Below are positions 37,150 through 46,558 of a stretch of 64,000 nt of DNA, piece by piece. The position numbers and the translations under genes are program-made. This DNA comes from an uncultured Paracoccaceae bacterium (GTDB lineage Bacteria > Pseudomonadota > Alphaproteobacteria > Rhodobacterales > Rhodobacteraceae): NCBI GenBank assembly GCA_947496535.1, contig CANMDE010000001.1:620001-684000 (forward strand). The letters run 5' to 3'. Position 1 is the stretch's first letter, and every line of letters begins with the position of its first letter. The notes below the pieces were generated by a model that did not search any database, had not been told where the DNA came from, and saw only the letters and a list, made by a program, of their open reading frames with translations.

Positions 37150-40050
37150 ATGTCGAAGGTCTTGGGGACGGTAGTTTTTCTTGGTGGACTGGCTGGTCTG
37201 GGCTATTGGGGATATCGTGACCACGCTGCAGACATGCAGGAAAAGGTGACGGCCAACGCCAATGCAGCCATTGGTGACGCTATTCACGACATCTCGATTG
37301 AGGTGTCGGGCCGCGATATTCACCTCACCGGATTGGCTGACGGCGAAGAAGAGGCGGAGCGTTTGATCGCTGCGGCCCAGGCTGTCGAAGGACGTCGGGT
37401 GGTCACGAGTGATCTGGAAGTTTTGTCCTTTGCCAGCCCATATCTGACATCTGCAACCAAAGACGCCGACGGCAGCTATACTGCATCGGGCACGGTGCCG
37501 AGCTCTGGATTGCGCGATCAAATCGTCGAGGGTACGGGCATTGCCGTGCTGGCTGATCTTGACGTCGCCTCTGGCGCACCTGACGGGTACGCGGCCGCTG
37601 CAGGCGTAGGCCTTGATACCTTGACCATGCTGGAAGAGGGGAGCTTTTCCCTTGAAGACACCACGCTGACGCTGACAGGCATAGCAGCTGACGCTGAAAC
37701 CTATGATGCTGTGGTTGAGAGCCTCACTTCAATTGGTGACGGCTTCACGATTACGCAGGATATCGGCTTTACCCCGACAGCGTCGCCCTTTGTCATGAGT
37801 GTGAACAAGGATACCGACGGCGGATTGACGGTCGTTGGCGTGTCACCTGACGACGAGGCGCGTACGCAACTGATTGAGGGTGCGGGTTCCGAAGCCTTTG
37901 AAGAACTGAGCATCGCCCAAGGGGCACCTGAAGGATGGAACGATGCGGCTTTGGCCGGGGTTTCGGTTATTGACCAGCTTTTATTTGGCCAGATGTCCAT
38001 GACCGACACGACCTTGCGCATCTCCGGCGAAGCACCGGATGAGGCGACATTTGAAAGTACGTCGTCGGCACTGGCCGATATCGCCGGGTTCGATGTAACA
38101 AACGAAATTTCATTCACGCCACCTGTACCCGAAGTGGCCACCGACATGTATCTGCGGTTCGATCAGACGCGTGGGCTGTTTGTAGGTGGCACAGCGCCAG
38201 CGGATTTGGACACAACTGCCATTTCTGAATTGTTTGGTGCGTCGAGTGTTGTCGGTAGCCTGACGAATGACGGCACCGGTGCTGCCGATCCTGTTCTTGC
38301 GGCAGCAGAAGCGGTGCAGCCGTTCCTGCCCGATTTCGATTTTGTTCAGATCAATGCCGAAGGCGAGTCTGCATCCATCATCGGACGGTTGATGTCGGAT
38401 GCCGATCTTGATGGAACAACCGCGGCGATTACGGATACCGGGCTCTTTTCGTCCGTCGATCTGACGCTGGCCGCGCCCCAGTTTGAAAACGGGGACACAC
38501 GCGACAACCCGGAAACCGGTGTAGCGGAAGAATACGCCGATGGTGTATGGCTTCCTGTCGCCGAAGAAGAAGCCGAAGCTGAAGTGGAGCCAGAAGCAGA
38601 GGCAGAGGTTGAACCAGAAGCCGAACCTGTACCCGAAGTGGCTACGGATATGTATCTGCGCTTCGACCAGGCGCGCGGGCTGTTTGTAGGTGGCACAGCG
38701 CCAGCGGATTTGGACACAACTGCCGTTTCTGAGTTGTTCGGTGCCCCAACAGTTGTCGGCGGCCTGACGAATGATGGCACCGGCGCGCCTGATTCCGTTC
38801 TTGCGGCGGCGGAAGCGGTGCAACCGTTTTTGCCCGAGTTTGAATTTGTCCAGATCAATGCCGAAGGCGAGTCTGCATCCATCATCGGACGCTTGATGTC
38901 GGACGCCGACCTTGACGGGACAACAGCAGCGATTACGGATACCGGTGCCTTTTCCTCCGTCGCCCTGACGCTGGCTGAACCGCAGTTCGAAGACGGCGCA
39001 ACACGCGACAACCCCGAAACAGGTGAACCGGAAGAATACATTGGCGGTATTTGGTTGCCGGTGATCGAGGAAGAGGCCGAGCCAGAGGCTGAACCAGAAG
39101 TGGAAGCCGAAATTGAGCCTGAAGCAGAGGCAGAGGTTGAACCAGAAGCCGAGCCCGTACCCGAAGTGGCTACGGACATGTATCTGCGCTTCGACCAAGC
39201 GCGCGGGTTGTTTGTAGGTGGCACAGCGCCAGCAGAACTAAGCGCTACGGCATTATCTGACTTGTTCGGTGCATCGACAGTTGTCGGCAGCCTAACGAAC
39301 GACGGCACCGGCGCGCCTGATTCCGTTCTTGCGGCGGCGGAAGCGGTGCAACCGTTTTTGCCCGCGTTTGAATTTGTCCAGATCAATGCCGAAGGCGAGT
39401 CTGCATCCATCATCGGACGGTTGATGTCGGACGCTGATCTTGATGGAACAACAGCGGCAATTACCGACACTGGCGTCTTTTCTTCTGTTGAGCTGACGCT
39501 GGCTGAACCACAATTCGAAGACGGCGCAACACGCGACAACCCGGAAACCGGTGAACCGGAAGAATACATTGGCGGTATTTGGTTGCCGGTGATCGAGGAA
39601 GAGGCTGAACCAGAAGTGGAAGCCGAGGTTGAGCCTGAAGCAGAGGCAGAACCAGTAGATGAGTTGACCCTGGCCGTCTGTGGCGAGCAGACTCAGGCTA
39701 TTCTGGAAGAGCAATCGGTAAACTTTGTCACAGGATCGGCTGAACTTGATGTCAGCTCGCTTGGTGTGATCGAGCAACTTGTGTCGGTCGTTCAGGAATG
39801 CTTTGCCCAGAACCCGACATTGTCGATCGAAATCCAAGGCCACACCGATAGTGTAGGGGACGCAGACTTTAACCGGCTGCTGAGTGAACAACGGGCGACA
39901 GCAGTACGTGCGGAGTTGATCGCACAGGGCCTGGAAGAAGAAGAGCGCCTGACGGCGCGCGGCTTGGGTGAAGATGCGCCCATTGCGGACAACGCGACCC
40001 CCGAAGGTCGTGCCACCAACCGCCGCACCGTCGTGGTATGGGAAGAATAG
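37150..40050 (+). CDS. large OmpA-family protein with BON-like and tandem repeats
   Basis: A 966-residue envelope protein. An N-terminal membrane anchor (VLGTVVFLGGLAGLGYWGY) is followed by BON-like domains (ISIEVSGRDIHLTGLADGEE and two later related blocks). Three long tandem repeats of about 168-176 residues each open with PEVATDMYLRFDQ and contain INAEGESASIIGRLMSDADL; they are joined by Glu/Ala/Pro linkers. The C-terminus is an OmpA/MotB peptidoglycan-binding domain (VNFVTGSAELDVSS, IQGHTDSVGDADFN, NRRTVVVW). It probably spans from inner membrane to cell wall. The start at 37150 follows GGAGG perfectly. The next gene starts 24 bases downstream. Confidence 0.9.
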   Translation: MSKVLGTVVFLGGLAGLGYWGYRDHAADMQEKVTANANAAIGDAIHDISIEVSGRDIHLTGLADGEEEAERLIAAAQAVEGRRVVTSDLEVLSFASPYLTSATKDADGSYTASGTVPSSGLRDQIVEGTGIAVLADLDVASGAPDGYAAAAGVGLDTLTMLEEGSFSLEDTTLTLTGIAADAETYDAVVESLTSIGDGFTITQDIGFTPTASPFVMSVNKDTDGGLTVVGVSPDDEARTQLIEGAGSEAFEELSIAQGAPEGWNDAALAGVSVIDQLLFGQMSMTDTTLRISGEAPDEATFESTSSALADIAGFDVTNEISFTPPVPEVATDMYLRFDQTRGLFVGGTAPADLDTTAISELFGASSVVGSLTNDGTGAADPVLAAAEAVQPFLPDFDFVQINAEGESASIIGRLMSDADLDGTTAAITDTGLFSSVDLTLAAPQFENGDTRDNPETGVAEEYADGVWLPVAEEEAEAEVEPEAEAEVEPEAEPVPEVATDMYLRFDQARGLFVGGTAPADLDTTAVSELFGAPTVVGGLTNDGTGAPDSVLAAAEAVQPFLPEFEFVQINAEGESASIIGRLMSDADLDGTTAAITDTGAFSSVALTLAEPQFEDGATRDNPETGEPEEYIGGIWLPVIEEEAEPEAEPEVEAEIEPEAEAEVEPEAEPVPEVATDMYLRFDQARGLFVGGTAPAELSATALSDLFGASTVVGSLTNDGTGAPDSVLAAAEAVQPFLPAFEFVQINAEGESASIIGRLMSDADLDGTTAAITDTGVFSSVELTLAEPQFEDGATRDNPETGEPEEYIGGIWLPVIEEEAEPEVEAEVEPEAEAEPVDELTLAVCGEQTQAILEEQSVNFVTGSAELDVSSLGVIEQLVSVVQECFAQNPTLSIEIQGHTDSVGDADFNRLLSEQRATAVRAELIAQGLEEEERLTARGLGEDAPIADNATPEGRATNRRTVVVWEE
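38125..39660 (+). repeat. three tandem 504-528 base coding repeats
   Basis: The units begin at about 38125, 38629 and 39157, each at the codons for VPEVATDMYLRFDQ. Long stretches are nearly identical in DNA, for example CAGATCAATGCCGAAGGCG in all three, which points to recent duplication or ongoing gene conversion. The linkers vary in length through GAAGCAGAG-type codon repeats. Confidence 0.9.
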
Positions 40051-40074
40051 TTTAGGGATAGGAAAGGATAGCAT

Positions 40075-40719
40075 ATGTTCCAGAATTGGGGATTTTTGCT
40101 GACCGAAATTTGGGTTCTGCTGGCGCTCGCGGGGCTTTTGGGGCTGATTGCAGGCTGGATCATGTGGGGGCGGCGCATCCCGCGCAGCACCCGTGCCCGG
40201 TCACATGCACCTGCTGATATCGTCGATCGTGATCGCCAGATTGCTGCGCTGAAATCGGCCGTGAACGAACGCGAGGCCGAGCTTGAAAAAATCAAGGCCG
40301 AGCTTGTTGAATGTCGCATTTCAATGGCGAAAGCGGTGGCTACGCCCTCTGCTTTATCGGCTACGACTGCTGGTGGTGCTACTAAGCCAACGACAACGCT
40401 TGGTTCTGTCCCTCCGACTGCCGCCTCGGGTGTGGGCACACGTCCGGCCGGTCTTGACGGCCCACGCGAAGGGAAGGCCGACGATCTGAAACTGATCAAG
40501 GGTGTAGGACCGCAGCTTGAAAAGCTCTGTAATGATCTGGGGTATTACCACTTCGATCAGATCGCTCGATGGACACCAGCCGAGGTAGAGTGGGTCGATG
40601 ATAATCTGGTCGGCTTTACCGGACGGGTCAGCCGCGACAATTGGATTTACCAAGCTAAATTGCTTGCTGCCGGAGCAGAAACGGAATTTTCGAAGAAAAT
40701 GAAAAACGACGACGATTAG
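40075..40719 (+). CDS. membrane-anchored helix-hairpin-helix protein
   Basis: A 214-residue protein: one N-terminal membrane helix (VLLALAGLLGLIAGWIMWG), a helical segment (SAVNEREAELEKIKAEL), a Pro/Thr/Ala-rich flexible stretch, and a C-terminal domain LKLIKGVGPQLEKLCNDLGY, then FDQIARWTPAEVEWVDDNL and GRVSRDNWIYQAKLLA. This last domain is the helix-hairpin-helix module found in Rhodobacterales proteins and fused to NuoE in some genomes; it may bind nucleic acid or protein. It is in an operon with the large OmpA gene. Function unknown. Confidence 0.82.
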   Translation: MFQNWGFLLTEIWVLLALAGLLGLIAGWIMWGRRIPRSTRARSHAPADIVDRDRQIAALKSAVNEREAELEKIKAELVECRISMAKAVATPSALSATTAGGATKPTTTLGSVPPTAASGVGTRPAGLDGPREGKADDLKLIKGVGPQLEKLCNDLGYYHFDQIARWTPAEVEWVDDNLVGFTGRVSRDNWIYQAKLLAAGAETEFSKKMKNDDD

Positions 40720-40738
40720 AAACCGGCGTCTCTAATTC

Positions 40739-40761
40739 GCGTCCCGCAATATGCGGGACGC
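40739..40761. terminator. bidirectional hairpin terminator
   Basis: The arms GCGTCCCGCA and TGCGGGACGC form a perfect 10-bp stem with a 3-base loop. It lies in the 48-base gap between two convergent genes and could serve both. The T-run is weak. Confidence 0.65.
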
Positions 40762-40767
40762 ACCATT

Positions 40768-41556
40768 CTATCCCTCGATTTGGGCTGCCATGATTGCGAT
40801 GGCCTTCTGATAGACCCCGGCTGCATTCCATTCTTTAATGACTTCGAAATTGGGCTGACCTTCCTGATAGCCAACACCGGGCTGCCACCCCTTTTGCCGC
40901 AGGAAATTCGCGGTTGAGGCCAGACTGTCAGTGATGTTCGTTAGATCAATAACGCCGTTACCATCCCCATCGACACCGTAAGCAATGACATTGCCCGGCA
41001 AGAACTGGGTATGGCCCAATTCGCCATGCATGGCACCGACAGTACTTGCAGACAGACCACCTTGGTCAACCAGTCGCAGCGCAGCCAACGCATGGCCCGA
41101 AAAGAACTCTGACCGTCGGCAGTCATAGGCCAATGTTGTAATGGCCGAGACCACATTGGCGTCACCCATGAAGTTGCCAAAACCGGTCTCCATCCCGTGA
41201 ATAGCTACAACAACCGCCGCAGGCACCCCAAAGGCGTTTTCAAGAGAGGTATAGAAGGCCGGGTTCCCGCTAATCCGCTGGCGACCTTGGGCAACAATCG
41301 TATTTGCCCCCCTGATCCGCATAAATTCGCTCAGCTCATAGCGAAAGGACTTCTGGTTACGGTCCGCGTTGATGGTCCGGGTCGAATAGGACGCGCTGGC
41401 AAGCGCTTGAAGCCCGGCTTGACCAACGCCAGCCGCTGCGGCTTCCTGGCTAAATTGCTGTTTCCATGTCTCAAACCCGCTACCATCGTTACCGCAGGTC
41501 GCACCCACCGCGGCGTTGGCCAAAAGGCACCCTGCCAAAATCGAAAGTCTTAACAT
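40768..41556 (-). CDS. lytic murein transglycosylase (MltB/SLT_2 type)
   Basis: A 262-residue exported enzyme that cleaves peptidoglycan with formation of 1,6-anhydro ends. It has a signal peptide (MLRLSILAGCLLANAAVG). The SLT_2 domain has the catalytic Glu in VAIHGMETGFGNFMG, the phrase GELGHTQFLPGNVIAYGVDG and DSLASTANFLRQKGW. It is shorter than E. coli MltB and has no C-terminal peptidoglycan-binding domain. LAGC near residue 10 looks like a lipobox, but the hydrophobic stretch before it is too short. Confidence 0.93.
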   Translation of the reverse strand: MLRLSILAGCLLANAAVGATCGNDGSGFETWKQQFSQEAAAAGVGQAGLQALASASYSTRTINADRNQKSFRYELSEFMRIRGANTIVAQGRQRISGNPAFYTSLENAFGVPAAVVVAIHGMETGFGNFMGDANVVSAITTLAYDCRRSEFFSGHALAALRLVDQGGLSASTVGAMHGELGHTQFLPGNVIAYGVDGDGNGVIDLTNITDSLASTANFLRQKGWQPGVGYQEGQPNFEVIKEWNAAGVYQKAIAIMAAQIEG

Positions 41557-41711
41557 ATGTGTATCCCATTATGACTTTCGGGGCAGACTAACGGGTGTTT
41601 TGGTTTTGCGCCACTCAAAGGAACGCCATTTACGCGGACGTTTGGACATAGCTTTTGGGATGCATCACCGGCATGGCGACTATCCAGAAAAAGGCGCTGA
41701 GGCGAAATTAC

Positions 41712-43424
41712 TTAATCGCGCGTCCCCGCGAACCGCTCGGCCCAGTCTTCCCGTTCTTCATCGGTGATTTTGCGGAACAGATTGTCCGGCACCGCAAAGG
41801 CATGACCGGCGGGTAGGGCGGCCAGTGCAGCGGTAACATCGGTAGGCCAGCTTTTGTCATCCGTTTGCATCGCATCGATCATTGTTGCTGACGCATCCGG
41901 AATGAACGCGGCAGACAGCACCGCGTAGATGCGGATCAGGTTGAGGCCGAGCCGCACTTGCATCGCCGCTGTGTCAGGGTCGGTCTTGAAAGTGGACCAA
42001 GGCGCGCTGGCTTGCAGATACTCGTTGCCCAAGACCCAGATGGCCCGTAGTTCGGCAGCTGCTTTGCGGACCTCAATCGCGTCCATGTGACCTTCATAGG
42101 CGCGGATGCGGGCTGCAAGGTCGGTAATCAGTTGTTCCTCAGCAGGGCCATAGCTGCCGCCTTCAGGAAAGGTTTCACCGAACTTGGACCGACAAAACTT
42201 AGTGATCCGGCTAACAAAATTGCCCAATACGTCAGCGAGGTCCTTGTTCACATCCTGCTGGAAGGTTTCCCAGGTAAATTCAGCATCCGAAGATTCAGGT
42301 GCATGCGACAAAAGCCACCAACGCCAATAGTCTGGCGGCAAAATCTCAAGTGCCTGATCCATGAACACGCCGCGGCCACGCGAGGTGCTGAACTGGCCGC
42401 CATCATAGTTGAGGTAGTTGAAGCTCTTGATGTAATCGACCAGTTTCCATGGTTCTTTAGACCCCAGTATCGTCGCCGGGAACGAAAGCGTATGGAATGG
42501 CACGTTATCCTTGCCCATGAACTGCGTGTAGGTGACGTCATCCGCGCCTTTGTCGGTGCGCCACCAGCGTTCCCAGTCGGTACCCTTGCCCGCGTCCTGC
42601 CATTCCTGCGCACAGGCGATGTATTCGATGGGGGCGTCGAACCAGACATAGAAAACCTTGCCCTCCATACCGGGCCAAGTCTGATCACCTTGCTTAACGG
42701 GAATACCCCAATCCAGATCGCGCGTGATCCCACGGTCCTGCAAGCCATCCCCATCGTTGAGCCATTTCTTGGCAATCGATGTCGTCAGGATCGGCCAGTC
42801 CTTTTTACTGTCGATCCATGCGGCCAGATCATCCTTCAGTTCTGATTGGCGCAGATAAAGGTGCTTGGTTTCACGCACCTCCAGCTCGGTCGAGCCCGAA
42901 ATGGTTGAATGCGGGTTGATCAGATCTGTCGGGTCGAGCTGCTTGGTGCAGTTGTCGCATTGGTCGCCGCGTGCGCTCTCGAATCCGCAATTGGGGCAGG
43001 TCCCTTCAATGTAGCGATCAGGCAGGAACCGGCCATCAGCGACGGAATAAACCTGCTTTTCAGTGACTTCCTTGATCAGGCCGACCTCAGCTAACCGTCC
43101 TGCGAAGGCTTGGGTCAGCTTGTGGTTCTGTGGGCTGGATGACCGTCCGAAATGATCGAAAGACAAACGGAAACCGTCGGCGATCTGCGATTGCACGCCA
43201 TGCATCTCGGCGCAGTATTCGGCCACTGGCTTGCCTGCCTTGGCCGCAGCCAGTTCCGCAGGGGTGCCATGCTCATCCGTGGCACACAGAAACAACACCT
43301 CATGCCCGCGCTGGCGCAGGTAGCGGGCGTAAAGGTCGGCGGGCAACTGGCTGCCCACCAGATTGCCCAGATGTTTGACCCCATTGATATAGGGGATGGC
43401 GGATGTGATCAGATGGCGGGCCAT
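41712..43424 (-). CDS. metG: methionyl-tRNA synthetase
   Basis: A 570-residue class I synthetase. It has the HIGH-type motif [16 protein letters not shown], a four-cysteine zinc knuckle ([17 protein letters not shown]), the Met-binding region, and a KMSKS-equivalent loop read as [12 protein letters not shown]. An anticodon-binding helical domain follows; there is no C-terminal tRNA-binding (TRBD) domain. The start at 43424 follows AAGGA; the longer frame is unsupported. It is preceded by the osmC-type gene on the same strand with a 64-base gap. Confidence 0.96.
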   Translation of the reverse strand: MARHLITSAIPYINGVKHLGNLVGSQLPADLYARYLRQRGHEVLFLCATDEHGTPAELAAAKAGKPVAEYCAEMHGVQSQIADGFRLSFDHFGRSSSPQNHKLTQAFAGRLAEVGLIKEVTEKQVYSVADGRFLPDRYIEGTCPNCGFESARGDQCDNCTKQLDPTDLINPHSTISGSTELEVRETKHLYLRQSELKDDLAAWIDSKKDWPILTTSIAKKWLNDGDGLQDRGITRDLDWGIPVKQGDQTWPGMEGKVFYVWFDAPIEYIACAQEWQDAGKGTDWERWWRTDKGADDVTYTQFMGKDNVPFHTLSFPATILGSKEPWKLVDYIKSFNYLNYDGGQFSTSRGRGVFMDQALEILPPDYWRWWLLSHAPESSDAEFTWETFQQDVNKDLADVLGNFVSRITKFCRSKFGETFPEGGSYGPAEEQLITDLAARIRAYEGHMDAIEVRKAAAELRAIWVLGNEYLQASAPWSTFKTDPDTAAMQVRLGLNLIRIYAVLSAAFIPDASATMIDAMQTDDKSWPTDVTAALAALPAGHAFAVPDNLFRKITDEEREDWAERFAGTRD

Positions 43425-43488
43425 ATCGCGTTCCTTGAAGGCGTTTCGCGCCTGTCTAGCGGGGGTGTGCGGCAGATGCCAGATCGGA

Positions 43489-44082
43489 TTAACCCGCGCG
43501 GGACAGCACCTCATTTCCGTTGTGGATCAGGCGCGATGACCACGGGATCGGATTGCGCAGCGCGTGGTGGGCCATGCAGGCATTCTCGGCCTCATCCATC
43601 AGTTCCGCAATGCGTTCTTCTGGTTCATCGCTGTCGATGATGACGTGGGTTTCGATATGCATCGTCTTGCCTTCGGTCGTGTGGCCCAACTGGCGCATAT
43701 TGCTAAGGTTCGTTTCAAACCCGACCTTCTGTTCCAGCTTCATCGATTTGATCTTGATATTTCGCGCCGTGTAAATGTCCGTCAGATGGGTCATCAGGCA
43801 AAACCCAATGCCCGCACACATAAAGGCCAGCGGCGGCGGGGCGGTGTCATCGCCGATAGGAACCTGTTCATCGCAATAAAGCGTCACAGCCGAAAAGCCG
43901 GGGATGTTGACCTGCACGGTGCCGGATTTCTTCTGGCGGTCATGTGCCTCTGCCGTCAGCGTCACCTCAAATTGCAGCGGCTCGGGCGGTTGCGCTTTTT
44001 TGAAGGGCTTCGGGGCGAACTGTGTGGGTTCGGGCAGCGTGTCTGATATCTCGCCCACGTGGAATTCTTTGGTATTAGTCAT
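43489..44082 (-). CDS. OsmC-family protein
   Basis: A 197-residue member of the OsmC/Ohr superfamily. The conserved cysteine-bearing helix is [20 protein letters not shown], and the C-terminal half has [20 protein letters not shown] and [13 protein letters not shown]. OsmC and Ohr proteins reduce organic hydroperoxides with a Cys pair; here the spacing of the cysteines differs from classical Ohr, so peroxidase activity is an inference. The start at 44082 follows GGGGAG. Confidence 0.88.
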   Translation of the reverse strand: MTNTKEFHVGEISDTLPEPTQFAPKPFKKAQPPEPLQFEVTLTAEAHDRQKKSGTVQVNIPGFSAVTLYCDEQVPIGDDTAPPPLAFMCAGIGFCLMTHLTDIYTARNIKIKSMKLEQKVGFETNLSNMRQLGHTTEGKTMHIETHVIIDSDEPEERIAELMDEAENACMAHHALRNPIPWSSRLIHNGNEVLSRAG

Positions 44083-44204
44083 GTAATCTCCCCTATATCT
44101 GTCAGCGCACCCTAACCCATTCCAAGCGGGCCGCAATTTTTGTCTGGCGTGGCGGGCTGGCTTTTCATAGACCGGTGCCAAGCAGCACGAAGGGAAACAT
44201 CACC

Positions 44205-44672
44205 ATGCGGATCTTGGCAGCACTTGGCATTGCAATCTCGGTTTCTGGAGCGGCCAGCGCGCAGGACTTTTACGCGGGCGTTGGCGTGGAATACGCCTAT
44301 CCCCATTCCGGTGACAGTCAGACAGCGGTGCCAATACTGGGCGGCGTCACGTTCGGTGGCCCGACCCTGCGCTATGGGATTGAGGCCGAGGGGAGCGTCC
44401 CACTGCTTGGCAATCAGGATTACAACGCGGCCCGACTGCGGTTGATCGCGCTCTATGATTTCGGCAACTTCGACGCGTTGTTGGCCGGGGGCTGGACCCG
44501 CTATGATTTCAGCGCCCATGATGAGGACGACGGCACGCATCTGGCGCTGGGCTTCCAGCGTGATCTGTCCGAACGATACACATTGCGGGGCGAGATCATC
44601 CGCGATTTTATGGATGACAGCTTTACTGCGGCGGTGACGACCACGCGGTTTGCAGTGGTTTATTCGTTCTGA
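44205..44672 (+). CDS. small outer-membrane beta-barrel protein
   Basis: A 155-residue protein with a signal peptide (MRILAALGIAISVSGAASA before QDF). Alternating strands follow (FYAGVGVEYAY, LRYGIEAEGSVP, RLRLIALYDF, LLAGGWTRYDF, HLALGFQRDL, YTLRGEIIRDF) and the chain ends in VVYSF. The C-terminal phenylalanine is the usual signal for barrel assembly by BamA. It probably forms an eight-strand barrel. The role is unknown. The start at 44205 was chosen because the signal peptide begins there. Confidence 0.82.
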   Translation: MRILAALGIAISVSGAASAQDFYAGVGVEYAYPHSGDSQTAVPILGGVTFGGPTLRYGIEAEGSVPLLGNQDYNAARLRLIALYDFGNFDALLAGGWTRYDFSAHDEDDGTHLALGFQRDLSERYTLRGEIIRDFMDDSFTAAVTTTRFAVVYSF

Positions 44673-44717
44673 GCGTATCGACCAAACATCAACGACATCA
44701 ACGGAAGCAATGACATC

Positions 44718-45761
44718 ATGCAAATGATACCTCTCGGGCGCACTGACATCATGGTCAGTGACTGGTGCCTTGGCACGATGACCTATAGCAATCAGACCCC
44801 GGAAGATGATGCGCACACGCAGATCGACATGGCGCTGGATGCAGGGATCAATTTTCTCGACACTGCCGAGGCATACCCGGTCAACCCGATCCATGCCGAT
44901 ACAGTGGGAAACTCCGAAAAGGTCATCGGCAACTGGATCGCCAAGACCGGACGGCGGGATGAGATCGTGGTCGCCACCAAGGTCTCTGGCAACAACCCCG
45001 GCTGGGTGCGTGATGGGCGAGGCTATGATGGCGACGTAATCCGCGAGGCTGTCGATGGTTCGCTCAGGCGGCTGCAAACCGACGTGATCGATCTCTATCA
45101 GTTGCATTGGCCGATCCGGGGATCTTACATGTTCCGGCAGAACTGGACCTATGATCCCTCTGGCCAGAACCGCCAGCAGACGATGGATCATATGATGGAC
45201 GTGCTGACGGCATTGGACGAGGCCGTGAAGGCGGGCAAAATCCGCGCTATCGGCATGTCGAACGAAAGCGCTTGGGGTATGACCAAATGGGTCGATCAGG
45301 CCGAAGCCCACCGGCTGCCCCGCATGGCGTCGGTCCAGAACGAATACTCGCTGCTATGCCGTCTCTATGACACCGACATGGCTGAATTGTCGGTGAACGA
45401 GGATGTGACGCTGGTGTCATTCTCGCCGCTCGCCGCCGGTTTGCTGACCGGAAAGTATCAAGGCGGGGCGGTTCCTGAGGGCAGCCGCCTGTCGCTCAAT
45501 AGCGATCTTGGCGGGCGGATGAGCGACCGGGTTTTGCCTGTGACCCAAGCCTATCTTGATCTGGCTAAGGCACATGGCGTGGACCCGGTCCATATGGCAA
45601 TGGCCTGGCAGCGCACTCGACCTTTCCCGGTGTCCGCGATTTTCGGGGCGACAACGACCGAGCAGTTGGAACATATCCTCAAAGCCACCGACATGGACCT
45701 GTCCGACGAATTGGTGCAAGCGATCGATGAGGTTCATCGGGCGAACCCGATGCCTTACTAA
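44718..45761 (+). CDS. aldo/keto reductase (Tas-like)
   Basis: A 347-residue NADPH-dependent oxidoreductase with a TIM barrel. The catalytic tetrad is visible: Asp and Tyr in FLDTAEAYPVNP, Lys in IVVATKVSG, His in DLYQLHWPIRG. The C-terminal cofactor region includes SAIFGATTTEQLEHIL. The insert SYMFRQNWTYDPSGQ after the His resembles Tas of E. coli. The substrate is unknown. It is 45 bases after the barrel gene, with a moderate chance of co-transcription. Confidence 0.92.
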   Translation: MQMIPLGRTDIMVSDWCLGTMTYSNQTPEDDAHTQIDMALDAGINFLDTAEAYPVNPIHADTVGNSEKVIGNWIAKTGRRDEIVVATKVSGNNPGWVRDGRGYDGDVIREAVDGSLRRLQTDVIDLYQLHWPIRGSYMFRQNWTYDPSGQNRQQTMDHMMDVLTALDEAVKAGKIRAIGMSNESAWGMTKWVDQAEAHRLPRMASVQNEYSLLCRLYDTDMAELSVNEDVTLVSFSPLAAGLLTGKYQGGAVPEGSRLSLNSDLGGRMSDRVLPVTQAYLDLAKAHGVDPVHMAMAWQRTRPFPVSAIFGATTTEQLEHILKATDMDLSDELVQAIDEVHRANPMPY

Positions 45762-45778
45762 GTGGCCTAACCCCATCT

Positions 45779-46495
45779 TTATTCGGCCAACCTGACCAGC
45801 AAATCTTCGATGTCGGGAACCAAAGCCTGCGCGACTTTCAGTATCGCCCGATCGCGAAGTGCCTCGCTGCGCGACCCCGCTTGAAAGCTCCGTGCAAAGC
45901 CGGAGAGGTCAGTAGTGGTCTGCGCGGTTCCATATGGGTAGCCGTTGCGAACATCGATGAAGGCCGCGACGCCCATGCCCGCCACCGCGATGTTGCGGGT
46001 CGGAAGCAGCATGCCACCCAAGAGTGTGACATCCGCCAAAGCAAACGGTGTATTTTCCGTCCGGCTTGAGGCCCCAACTTCGTAGATGATGACGTAGTCC
46101 AGATGCTGGCGGGCCGCTGCAAGTCGGATTTCTTTCACAATTCTTCCGCTGCGGCTCATGGCGCTCAGGTTCTCGCCATTGCCATCATGGATCAAGGCAA
46201 CCACCAGCGGGCTGACTGGAATAAAATCTCCAAATCTCGCGTTCCTTTCAGCTACCTCTGAAAATAGTGCGACCTCGCCGGTGGGTGGCAAAGTAAGCTG
46301 ACCATTGACGATGCGGGCTATGCCGATACGGGCAGGGAACCTGAGGTCCGGTTCGACCGCAGCCGCCTGCGCGATGTCTTCATCAATAAATGCCTTGTCC
46401 GTCGCAAGCACGTAGTCGCTGCCAGAGGTATTCTGAACGTATCCGCCGCAGGCCGTCAGAGCCAGAATGGAAAGGGTGAAAAAGAGATACTTCAT
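45779..46495 (-). CDS. lipoprotein of unknown function
   Basis: A 238-residue protein with a lipoprotein signal peptide (MKYLFFTLSILALTAC, lipobox LTAC followed by GG). The mature part has RIGIARIVNGQLTLPP, VVALIHDGNGENLSAMSRS and a stretch of alternating strands YVIIYEVGASSR. It ends with a helical segment LRDRAILKVAQALVPDIEDL. It resembles small outer-membrane lipoproteins that share strands with secretion or stress machinery, but no family is certain. It is transcribed divergently from the DUF6502 gene and shares with it a promoter region with two identical-type palindromes. GGAG lies before the start. Confidence 0.8.
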   Translation of the reverse strand: MKYLFFTLSILALTACGGYVQNTSGSDYVLATDKAFIDEDIAQAAAVEPDLRFPARIGIARIVNGQLTLPPTGEVALFSEVAERNARFGDFIPVSPLVVALIHDGNGENLSAMSRSGRIVKEIRLAAARQHLDYVIIYEVGASSRTENTPFALADVTLLGGMLLPTRNIAVAGMGVAAFIDVRNGYPYGTAQTTTDLSGFARSFQAGSRSEALRDRAILKVAQALVPDIEDLLVRLAE

Positions 46496-46510
46496 GTCGG
46501 ACTCCAATAA

Positions 46511-46527
46511 ATGTGTAAAATGCACAT
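46511..46527. promoter_or_regulatory. 17-bp palindromic operator, copy 1
   Basis: ATGTGTAAAATGCACAT: the arms ATGTGT and GCACAT match at 5 of 6 positions around a 5-base centre. It overlaps the predicted -10 box of the leftward lipoprotein promoter. It agrees with copy 2 at 15 of 17 positions. Confidence 0.75.
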
Positions 46528-46552
46528 ATTTTGAAAAGGATTGCCGAGTCAA
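46524..46552 (-). promoter_or_regulatory. predicted promoter of the lipoprotein gene
   Basis: On the minus strand TTGACT (46547-46552) is followed after 17 bases by ATATGT (46524-46529). The -10 box overlaps operator copy 1, so a bound protein would block transcription. The match to the sigma-70 pattern is good at -35 and fair at -10. Confidence 0.5.
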
Positions 46553-46558
46553 GATAAA
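46531..46558 (+). promoter_or_regulatory. predicted promoter of the DUF6502 gene
   Basis: TTGAAA (46531-46536) and GATAAA (46553-46558), 16 bases apart. Operator copy 2 begins at the -10 end and runs to the base before the start codon, which leaves room for a leader of only about ten bases and no Shine-Dalgarno sequence. Confidence 0.45.

Noticed and set aside
38110..39569. Two long minus-strand frames with repeated Ser/Gly or Phe/Trp-rich peptides
   Set aside because: They mirror the tandem repeats of the large OmpA gene on the plus strand; the peptides are reverse readings of the Glu/Ala linkers.
38125..39660. Repeat array considered as CRISPR or phage tail-fibre repeats
   Set aside because: The units are over 500 bases long, in frame and inside an OmpA-family protein; there are no spacers and no cas genes.
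41527..41556. Lipobox LAGC at the start of the lytic transglycosylase
   Set aside because: Only about six residues precede it, too short for a lipoprotein signal; the hydrophobic stretch continues past it to an ordinary cleavage site.
44112..45311. 399-codon minus-strand frame
   Set aside because: Antisense to the barrel and aldo/keto reductase genes, both well supported.
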